The notes below the pieces were generated by a model, which did no database searches, was not told the origin of the DNA, and saw only the letters and a list, made by a program, of their open reading frames with translations. From positions 1 to 5,374 of the forward strand of contig JAGNPP010000188.1 in assembly GCA_017989575.1 (NCBI GenBank): a stretch of DNA of 5,374 nucleotides. The letters run 5' to 3'. This stretch comes from Chryseobacterium sp. Its GTDB lineage: Bacteria; Bacteroidota; Bacteroidia; Flavobacteriales; Weeksellaceae. A program made the position numbers and the translations under genes. This document shows positions 1-4,164 of the stretch, one piece after another (within the stretch, counting starts at the first letter, position 1; every line of letters begins with the position of its first letter).

Positions 1-655
1 GAACATAACCTTTCGTTTCAATTGGTTCAGGTCCTGTAACATCAATGATTTTGGTGGACATTGTCAAACAAACATTTGCTCCCAAAACCGCTTCTTTACC
101 AACACGAACACCTTCTACCACGATACAACGTGATCCGATGAACGCATCATCTTCAATGATAACCGGCGCCGCTTGCAAAGGTTCTAAAACACCACCAATT
201 CCCACACCGCCACTTAAGTGAACGTTTTTACCAATCTGTGCACAGCTTCCAACCGTCGCCCAAGTATCCACCATCGTTCCGGAATCTACATAAGCTCCGA
301 TATTGACGTAAGATGGCATCAAAATCACACCGCTTGCTACAAAACTCCCGTGTCTTGCGATGGCGTGAGGCACTACTCTAACGCCTTTTTCGGCATAATT
401 TTTCTTCAAAGGAATTTTATCGTGGAATTCGAATGGGCCAACTTCTATGGTTTCCATGGTTTGGATTGGGAAGTACATCACCACACCTTTCTTCACCCAC
501 TCGTTGATTTGCCAACCGCTTTCTGTAGGCTCAGCTGTTCTAAGTTCTCCAGCGTCAAGTTTTGCAACAACTTCTCTTACTGCATTTTGGTATTCTACTT
601 CTTTCAAAAGTTCGCGGTTATCCCAAGCTTTTTCGATTTTTTCCTGTAAAGACAT
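1..655 (-). CDS. dapD: 2,3,4,5-tetrahydropyridine-2,6-dicarboxylate N-succinyltransferase (3' end cut by window edge)
   Basis: This cytoplasmic enzyme transfers succinyl from succinyl-CoA to tetrahydrodipicolinate, a step in the succinylase route to meso-diaminopimelate and lysine. The visible 218 residues begin MSLQEKIEKAW. Residues 1 to about 95 form the N-terminal helical domain. From about residue 100 the hexapeptide-repeat left-handed beta-helix follows, including the family signature around VDTWATVGSCAQIGKNVHL (129-147) and GGVGIGGVLEPLQA (149-162). Asp130 lies in the segment that carries the catalytic aspartate in characterised DapD enzymes. The family is about 270 residues long, so roughly 50 C-terminal residues lie beyond position 1. 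The ATG at 653-655 aligns with the usual N-terminus. It has no Shine-Dalgarno sequence, which is normal for Bacteroidota. The gene lies 80 bp after the NlpC/P60 gene on the same strand and has its own promoter candidate. The family assignment is very secure. Confidence 0.96.
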   Translation of the reverse strand, partial: MSLQEKIEKAWDNRELLKEVEYQNAVREVVAKLDAGELRTAEPTESGWQINEWVKKGVVMYFPIQTMETIEVGPFEFHDKIPLKKNYAEKGVRVVPHAIARHGSFVASGVILMPSYVNIGAYVDSGTMVDTWATVGSCAQIGKNVHLSGGVGIGGVLEPLQAAPVIIEDDAFIGSRCIVVEGVRVGKEAVLGANVCLTMSTKIIDVTGPEPIETKGYV

Positions 656-663
656 ATTGATAT

Positions 664-691
664 AAATGATAATTGATAAATGATAATTGAT
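664..691. repeat. Perfect 14-bp tandem duplication in the dapD leader
   Basis: Two adjacent identical copies of AAATGATAATTGAT occupy 664-677 and 678-691. A degenerate partial copy (ATTGATAT, 656-663) sits between them and the dapD start codon. On the dapD strand this reads as TCAATTATCATTT units ending a few bases before the ATG. If the promoter candidate at 722-756 is used, the repeat is transcribed as part of the 5' leader. The duplication is seen directly. Any role, such as setting leader length or translation efficiency, is inference. Confidence 0.85.
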
Positions 692-721
692 CTCTATTGG
701 ACAACAAAGAATCGTCCGTAG

Positions 722-756
722 CAAAAATAATAAATCTAAAGCACACTTCTCACAAA
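722..756 (-). promoter_or_regulatory. Candidate Bacteroidota-type promoter for dapD
   Basis: On the minus strand, TATTTTTG (729 down to 722) fits the Bacteroidota -7 consensus TAnnTTTG. A TTTG at 756-753 sits 23 bases upstream as a possible -33 element. Transcription would start near 717 and leave a leader of about 60 bases. The element overlaps the last codons of the upstream NlpC/P60 gene. AT-rich sequence gives such matches by chance, and the spacer is at the long end, so the call is moderate. Read-through from the upstream gene is the alternative, since no terminator is visible between them. Confidence 0.4.
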
Positions 757-1272
757 AAGAAATGCTTTGTTCCAGTAAGCCTCATTGAGCGATGAGATGA
801 TAACGCCTTTGGAGGTGGAAGAATGGATGAAAGTTACTTCCCCATTGTTTAAGATATCGTGAACGATTCCCACATGCGTCACTGCAGATCCGCCAGCTGT
901 TGCAAAAAACAGAAGATCTCCTGGTTTCGCTTCGGAAACATTGATAGATCTCCCTTGTTTTGCTTGATCTGCAGAGCGTCTCGGCATTTGGATTTTGTTT
1001 TCATCAAAAACTTTGCAGACTAGTCCGGAGCAGTCGAAACCTGATGGTGTGTTTCCCGCATATTTGTAAGGCGTTCCTAAATAATTTTCCGCATTATTCA
1101 AAACTGAGGCTCTGCTGCCGGAAACATTGCCTGAGTAAGTTGAATTCAATTTTTTAAGACTTACAGATTTGCTTGTTGTGGGTTTTTTGTAGGTGTATTT
1201 TTTTGTGGATTTGGAAGCCCCACAAGACACTAGAACTATTGAAAATAGAATTACCAGTACAGAATTTTTCAT
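736..1272 (-). CDS. NlpC/P60 family (C40) peptidoglycan hydrolase, lipoprotein
   Basis: This is a predicted cell-envelope cysteine peptidase that cuts peptide bonds in peptidoglycan stems. Characterised NlpC/P60 enzymes often cleave D-Glu to diaminopimelate, but specificity cannot be read here. The 178-residue product starts with a short lipoprotein signal peptide: basic MKN, a hydrophobic stretch, then the lipobox LVSC with the lipidated cysteine at residue 17. A Lys/Ser/Thr-rich linker (18 to about 55) leads to the catalytic domain (about 56-178). The motif FDCSGLV contains the nucleophile Cys81. THVGIV contains His133, and FIHSS contains His150 as the likely third catalytic residue. The motif RRSADQ and the PGDLLFF strand are also typical. 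No acidic residues follow the lipidated cysteine, so the known flavobacterial surface-export signals are absent. Anchoring on the periplasmic side is therefore inferred. It is a stand-alone catalytic domain with no SH3 or LysM domain. Confidence 0.93.
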   Translation of the reverse strand: MKNSVLVILFSIVLVSCGASKSTKKYTYKKPTTSKSVSLKKLNSTYSGNVSGSRASVLNNAENYLGTPYKYAGNTPSGFDCSGLVCKVFDENKIQMPRRSADQAKQGRSINVSEAKPGDLLFFATAGGSAVTHVGIVHDILNNGEVTFIHSSTSKGVIISSLNEAYWNKAFLFVRSVL

Positions 1273-1326
1273 TTAATAGATTTTAAAAGTAATTTTTTCT
1301 CGATAAAACTATTTTTGATGTCTCTA

Positions 1327-1357
1327 CAAAAATAGAATAGTTATCCAAATTAAACAA
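1327..1357 (-). promoter_or_regulatory. Candidate Bacteroidota-type promoter for the NlpC/P60 gene
   Basis: On the minus strand, TATTTTTG (1334 down to 1327) matches the -7 consensus TAnnTTTG. A TTG (1357-1355) lies 20 bases upstream, within the usual spacing for the -33 element. Transcription would begin near 1322, giving a leader of about 50 bases before the ATG at 1272. Spacing and position are both good, but the assignment rests on motif matching alone. Confidence 0.5.
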
Positions 1358-1423
1358 GAGTTTGACAAAAATTATCCGGAAGCCAACAAATATTACAAAA
1401 TAAACTATTATCAAATCTACTGA

Positions 1424-1439
1424 TGTGATTGAAATCATA
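1424..1439. promoter_or_regulatory. CRP/FNR-like dyad operator upstream of the Crp/Fnr-family gene
   Basis: The sequence TGTGATTGAAATCATA matches the E. coli CRP half-site arrangement TGTGA-N6-TCACA at nine of ten positions. It also contains TGAT-N4-ATCA, the core shared with FNR sites. The perfect inner dyad is TGATT-GA-AATCA (1426-1437). Its centre (1431.5) lies about 41 to 43 bases before the start site predicted from the -7 box at 1461-1468. That is where a class II activator would sit, replacing the missing -33 element. It could equally act on the divergent NlpC/P60 promoter. Binding by the adjacent gene product is inference, because Bacteroidota Crp/Fnr proteins have varied site preferences. 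Confidence 0.4.
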
Positions 1440-1460
1440 AGTTTCCAAGATACATCTTTA

Positions 1461-1468
1461 TACTTTTG
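1461..1468 (+). promoter_or_regulatory. Candidate -7 box for the Crp/Fnr-family gene
   Basis: TACTTTTG fits the Bacteroidota -7 consensus TAnnTTTG, and no convincing TTG-type -33 element lies 17-23 bases upstream. The expected start near 1473 would give a leader of about 87 bases. Weakness at -33 fits a promoter that needs an activator, and the dyad at 1424-1439 is suitably placed for one. Motif evidence only. Confidence 0.4.
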
Positions 1469-1559
1469 AATCGCATTAAAAACGATGTTATTTAAAGCTA
1501 AATTTCTCTGTAAGTTTTAACAAATATGAGACAATAGAAATTTAGAGACTTTCTTATTT

Positions 1560-2159
1560 ATGGTTATCGACGAACGAATTTTACTATCAAAAGGTGCAAT
1601 ATCAGAAGACTACAACATTGCAGATTTGATTTTTACAGAAGGTGATGTACTCAAATATTACTATCAGATTTTGGAAGGCACTGTGAAGCTAAATAATTAT
1701 ACTGATAATGGAAAAGAAACGCTACAACATATTGTAGAGAAGGGTAACAGTTTTGGAGAATATTTGTTATTCCTGGAAAATGCACCATCGCCGATCAACG
1801 CCATCGCGCTTACACCTTGTAAGATTCTGAGACTTCCAAAAAATTTATTTTTCAATCTGCTCAATCAGCATCCAGAAATCTGTTTTGAGATCAATCAAAA
1901 TATTTCTCAGAAGCTGTACTTCCGTCAAATTATGGCGAAGAATATTAGCACGCAAAGTCCCAGCATCAAGCTAAAGGCCTTGCTAGATTATCTCAAAAGC
2001 CAAGAGCTAGACAAAACGCCATTTTCTTTCCAGGTTCCATTGACTAGACAAGAGATGGCAAATTACACCGGGCTCAGCGTTGAAACCACGATTAAAACCA
2101 TCAAAACCATGGAAAAAGATAATCTGGTTAAAATCCTGAACAGAAAAATACTTTATTAA
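1560..2159 (+). CDS. Crp/Fnr-family transcriptional regulator
   Basis: This is a DNA-binding regulator of 199 residues, close to the usual length for Bacteroidota Crp/Fnr proteins. Residues about 15-115 form a cyclic-nucleotide-binding-type beta roll: FTEGD (25-29), YYYQILEGTVKLNNY (33-47) and SFGEYLLF (64-71). A dimerisation helix follows at about 115-135. The C-terminal winged helix is at about 138-199, with a helix-turn-helix at LTRQEMANYTGLSVETTIKTIKTM (161-184). Gly66-Glu67 of the phosphate-binding cassette is kept. The Arg-Ser/Thr pair that binds cAMP phosphate in E. coli CRP is not present in NAPSPINAIAL (74-84). There is no N-terminal cysteine cluster as in FNR, and the only cysteines are Cys87 and Cys107. 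The ligand is therefore unknown and may not be cAMP or an iron-sulfur cluster. The family is secure, but the regulon and specific name are not. Confidence 0.92.
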   Translation: MVIDERILLSKGAISEDYNIADLIFTEGDVLKYYYQILEGTVKLNNYTDNGKETLQHIVEKGNSFGEYLLFLENAPSPINAIALTPCKILRLPKNLFFNLLNQHPEICFEINQNISQKLYFRQIMAKNISTQSPSIKLKALLDYLKSQELDKTPFSFQVPLTRQEMANYTGLSVETTIKTIKTMEKDNLVKILNRKILY

Positions 2160-2181
2160 TCAAATCAACATCTAAAATAAA

Positions 2182-2209
2182 AAATCCTTACAAAATTTTG
2201 TAAGGATTT
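2182..2209. terminator. Bidirectional terminator between the Crp/Fnr gene and tRNA-Ala
   Basis: A perfect 28-base palindrome centred between 2195 and 2196 has arms AAATCCTTACAAAA and its complement. Read on the minus strand, after the tRNA, the hairpin is followed by a run of six T and then ATTTT, a good intrinsic terminator. Read on the plus strand, 22 bases after the Crp/Fnr stop, the T tract is only three bases long. Termination in that direction may be weaker. The convergent layout fits shared use. Confidence 0.8.
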
Positions 2210-2216
2210 AACATTG

Positions 2217-2290
2217 TGGAGGATATCGGGATCGAACCGACCACCTCAACACTGCCAGTGTTGCGCTCTAGCCAGATGAGCTAATCCCCC
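2217..2290 (-). tRNA. tRNA-Ala, anticodon GGC
   Basis: The 74-base minus-strand sequence folds into a full cloverleaf. The acceptor stem is GGGGGAT with ATCCTCC. The D stem is GCTC/GAGC. The anticodon stem is CAACA/TGTTG around the loop CTGGCAG. The T arm is GTCGG-TTCGATC-CCGAT. The anticodon GGC (2256-2254) reads GCC and GCT alanine codons. The acceptor stem contains a G3-T70 wobble pair, the main identity element for alanyl-tRNA synthetase, which independently supports alanine. The discriminator base is A (2217). The next bases are CAA, so the CCA tail is not encoded and must be added afterwards. It is a lone tRNA gene here, not part of an rRNA operon. Confidence 0.96.
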
Positions 2291-2328
2291 TTTTGTTCTG
2301 CAATGATACTGATTTTGCGGATCATCAA

Positions 2329-2336
2329 CAAAAATA
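2329..2336 (-). promoter_or_regulatory. Candidate -7 box for tRNA-Ala
   Basis: TATTTTTG on the minus strand (2336 down to 2329) matches TAnnTTTG and sits 38 bases before the mature tRNA 5' end. This would give a short leader of about 30 bases for RNase P to remove. No TTTG-like -33 element appears at the usual spacing; the region upstream is a T-rich run from the preceding terminator. Moderate to weak support. Confidence 0.35.
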
Positions 2337-2355
2337 ATTTCATATTAAAGAAAAA

Positions 2356-2387
2356 AAATCGGGCTCAAATAAATTTGAACCCGATTT
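2356..2387 (-). terminator. Intrinsic terminator of the DUF2007-type gene
   Basis: On the minus strand a hairpin has arms AAATCGGGTTCAAAT and ATTTGAGCCCGATTT with one mismatched pair and a two-base loop. It is directly followed by a run of T. It begins about 30 bases after the stop codon of the gene at 2418-2645. It also separates that transcript from the downstream tRNA, whose promoter candidate starts about 20 bases further on. Confidence 0.85.
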
Positions 2388-2417
2388 CTGTAAAACGTAA
2401 AATTTAAAAATATGAAA

Positions 2418-2645
2418 TCAATTTTGATTTGATTTTAAGTATTCATCAATGATCTCAAATGCTCTTTTCTCGTCGTTGAGATCAACTTTAATAAACGTAT
2501 TGGTTGCAGTGGGAGTCGAAAGAAAACTAAGGTAAGAGTTCTCAACATCACATTTAATTCCTGCATCTTCCAGCTTCGATTTCATCAGCTGGATTTCCTG
2601 GGGACTGCTACTTTCGTAGACAGAGACTCTAGTGGTTGCATCCAT
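2418..2645 (-). CDS. Small DUF2007-type (putative signal-transducing) protein
   Basis: This 75-residue cytoplasmic protein has no signal peptide or membrane segment. Its pattern fits the DUF2007 fold. An N-terminal strand VSVYESSS (7-14) leads to a helix EIQLMKSKLEDAGI (17-30), then strands around CDVEN (33-37) and TFIKVDL (50-56). The last helix, EKRAFEIIDEYLK (59-71), is characteristic. The family is a small ferredoxin-like domain with no established biochemical role, often found alone in Bacteroidota; 'signal transducing' is a database label rather than shown activity. It lies 67 bp after lat on the same strand and ends at a strong terminator. It may be the last gene of the amaB-lat transcript, or may use its own promoter in the gap. 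The start is the only reasonable ATG. Confidence 0.8.
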   Translation of the reverse strand: MDATTRVSVYESSSPQEIQLMKSKLEDAGIKCDVENSYLSFLSTPTATNTFIKVDLNDEKRAFEIIDEYLKSNQN

Positions 2646-2649
2646 AATT

Positions 2650-2708
2650 TTTCAGATTTTGATTATTTAAAGCATAGCAATTTATAAAAAAAATATCAAA
2701 ATCCGAAA
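2650..2708. repeat. Imperfect inverted repeat filling the lat to DUF2007 gap
   Basis: GATTTTGAT (2655-2663) is mirrored exactly by ATCAAAATC (2695-2703). After one mismatched pair the match extends four more bases on each side. The arms are 31 bases apart, so the RNA hairpin would have a large loop and no T run suited to termination. The AT-rich spacer could hold a promoter for the downstream gene, but no good TAnnTTTG box is visible. The repeat is seen directly; its function is unknown. Confidence 0.5.
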
Positions 2709-2712
2709 TTCT

Positions 2713-4035
2713 TTATACTAAATTCTCGAAAACACTGTTAATTTTATCTAAAACAATTTGTATTTCCTCTTTTGTTACGTTGAGATGCGGACGGAATCTG
2801 ATGGACTTTTCGCCACACGTCAATACCAATACACCTTCCTCATAAAGACTTTTATATAGCCAGTTTCTGTTGTCGTGATCTTTCAGATCGAATGCGCACA
2901 TCAATCCTTTTCCTCTTGAAGCAAAAATCTGCTCAGGGAATTTTTGTTCTAATTTTAATAAGCCTTCTAATAAAAACTCGCCTACAACTTTGGAATTCTC
3001 TACCAAGCTTTCATTCTCAATAATTTCTAAAACCAATTGAAAACGTAGCATATCAATAAAATTACCACCAAAAGTAGAATTGATTCTAGAACTTTCTACG
3101 AAAACGTGGTGTTCCACTTCGTCTAGCTTTTCTTTGTTTGCCAAGATTCCGCAAACCTGCGTTTTTTTACCAAAAGAAATTACATCAGGAATGATTCCCA
3201 AATCTTCGTAAGCCCACATTTTTCCAGTCATTCCTATTCCGGTTTGAACTTCGTCCAGGATTAGAAGGATTTCGTTTTCGTCGCAAATTCTTCTCAATTC
3301 AGCGAAGAATTCATTTCTGAAATGATTGTCGCCACCTTCCGCTTGGATAGGCTCAATAATGATACAAGCCACTTCGTCCGGATTTGCCAAAATCGCTTCC
3401 TGAATATTAAGCAAAGCCATTTGCTCGTGCTTGATGGTTTCTTCTAAATTTTCCTCAGTGATTGGGAAATTCAATTTTGGATTGGTAATTCTTGGCCACT
3501 CGAATTTTGGGAAATACTGGTGTTTTCTTGGGTCAGAAGTATTTGTTAATGACAAAGTATAACCACTTCTCCCGTGGAAAGATTGCTTGAAATGAATGAC
3601 CAAACTTGCTTCTTTCTCAATATCTTTTTGCCAGTTTTTTCTCGTTTTCCAGTCAAATGCTGTCTTCAAAGCATTCTCAACTGCCAAAGCGCCACCTTCC
3701 ACGAAAAAGCAATATGGTAGTTCTTTTGGGATTACAACTCTTGAAAAGACATCCATAAAATCGGCGTATTCCTGAAGATAGACATCGCTCAAAGTCGGTT
3801 TGTAGATTGCCATTTTCCCCAACCAATTGGCCTTTTCCAAAATGTAAGGATGGTTGTAACCAACGGAAGCCGAGGCAAACATCGAGAACATATCAAGATA
3901 TTCTTTGCCCGTCAAACGGTCAACGATGTAGGAACCGTGGGATTTTTCAAAATCCATTACAAAATCGAAACCGTCTGCAAGGATGTGTTTTCCGAGGGTT
4001 TCTTTGACTTTATTTTCGTGTACAAGTGTGTTCAT
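2713..4035 (-). CDS. lat: L-lysine 6-aminotransferase (lysine epsilon-aminotransferase)
   Basis: This PLP enzyme moves the epsilon-amino group of L-lysine to 2-oxoglutarate, giving 2-aminoadipate 6-semialdehyde (which cyclises to piperideine-6-carboxylate) and glutamate. The 440-residue length fits class III aminotransferases of the LAT type. Visible features include FVEGGALAVENALKTAFDWK (111-130), near the cofactor phosphate and substrate. SFHGRSGYTLSLTNT (152-166) follows, then IIIEPIQAEGGD (225-236) with Glu233. LILDEVQTGIGMTGKMW (258-274) contains Asp261, which pairs with the PLP pyridine nitrogen. SFGKKTQVCG (287-296) contains the Schiff-base Lys290. Glu233 aligns with the gate glutamate that lets LAT enzymes process the two ends of lysine and glutamate. 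SFGKKTQ and EPIQxEGGD distinguish it from ornithine and acetylornithine aminotransferases. The gene follows amaB, the enzyme for the next step, on the same strand. Confidence 0.94.
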   Translation of the reverse strand: MNTLVHENKVKETLGKHILADGFDFVMDFEKSHGSYIVDRLTGKEYLDMFSMFASASVGYNHPYILEKANWLGKMAIYKPTLSDVYLQEYADFMDVFSRVVIPKELPYCFFVEGGALAVENALKTAFDWKTRKNWQKDIEKEASLVIHFKQSFHGRSGYTLSLTNTSDPRKHQYFPKFEWPRITNPKLNFPITEENLEETIKHEQMALLNIQEAILANPDEVACIIIEPIQAEGGDNHFRNEFFAELRRICDENEILLILDEVQTGIGMTGKMWAYEDLGIIPDVISFGKKTQVCGILANKEKLDEVEHHVFVESSRINSTFGGNFIDMLRFQLVLEIIENESLVENSKVVGEFLLEGLLKLEQKFPEQIFASRGKGLMCAFDLKDHDNRNWLYKSLYEEGVLVLTCGEKSIRFRPHLNVTKEEIQIVLDKINSVFENLV

Positions 4036-4148
4036 AGTTGTGATTTGGTTTTATATTGAATCTGCAACCCGACTTTAGCGGAAATCCTTTTTGCGGATGG
4101 AAAAGCCAAGGCAAAAAGATTGGGAGCGGAAGGCGGATAAGTTGCCAT
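4032..4148 (-). other. 38-codon open frame inside the amaB-lat repeat (coding status doubtful)
   Basis: An ATG at 4148, 16 bases after the amaB stop codon, opens a frame of 38 codons. It ends in a TGA that overlaps the lat start codon in an ATGA arrangement. The predicted peptide starts MATYPPSAPNLFALAFPSAK and has no recognisable domain. The layout is what translational coupling would look like. However, almost the entire frame lies within an inverted-repeat element, so its openness may be accidental. It is recorded as an observation rather than a gene call. Confidence 0.2.
4064..4145. repeat. Inverted-repeat element between amaB and lat, resembling a dispersed flavobacterial repeat
   Basis: The core is TTTTTGC (4088-4094) facing GCAAAAA (4111-4117). 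It extends through one pair, a bulge and three more pairs to AATC/GATT, around a loop of about 16 bases. AGCGGAA occurs twice in the same orientation (4077-4083 and 4125-4131), and GCAAC (4064-4068) mirrors GTTGC (4141-4145) at the edges. No T run follows the hairpin on the minus strand, so it is not a standard terminator. The combination of AGCGGAAATCC, TTTTTGC/GCAAAAA and GGAGCGGA resembles, from memory, a short dispersed repeat found between genes in Chryseobacterium and Flavobacterium genomes. That resemblance is unverified here. It may mark the mRNA between the two lysine-degradation genes for processing or attenuation. Confidence 0.55.
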
Positions 4149-4164
4149 AAAAATTTTACTTATT

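Noticed and set aside
218..649. Plus-strand open frame of 143 codons opposite dapD
   Set aside because: The complementary strand encodes unmistakable DapD hexapeptide-repeat sequence. This frame has no family features.
1361..1364. TTTG as a -33 element for the Crp/Fnr-family gene
   Set aside because: No TAnnTTTG box follows at 17-23 bases, and the only good -7 box on that strand is about 100 bases away.
2310..2324. TGAT...ATCA pair upstream of tRNA-Ala as a second Crp/Fnr site
   Set aside because: The spacing is seven bases rather than the four expected for this core, and it lies downstream of the probable promoter in AT-rich DNA, so chance is the simpler explanation.
4084..4120. Hairpin in the amaB-lat gap as an intrinsic terminator
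   Set aside because: No T run follows the stem on the minus strand, and lat immediately downstream has no visible promoter of its own, so full termination here is unlikely.
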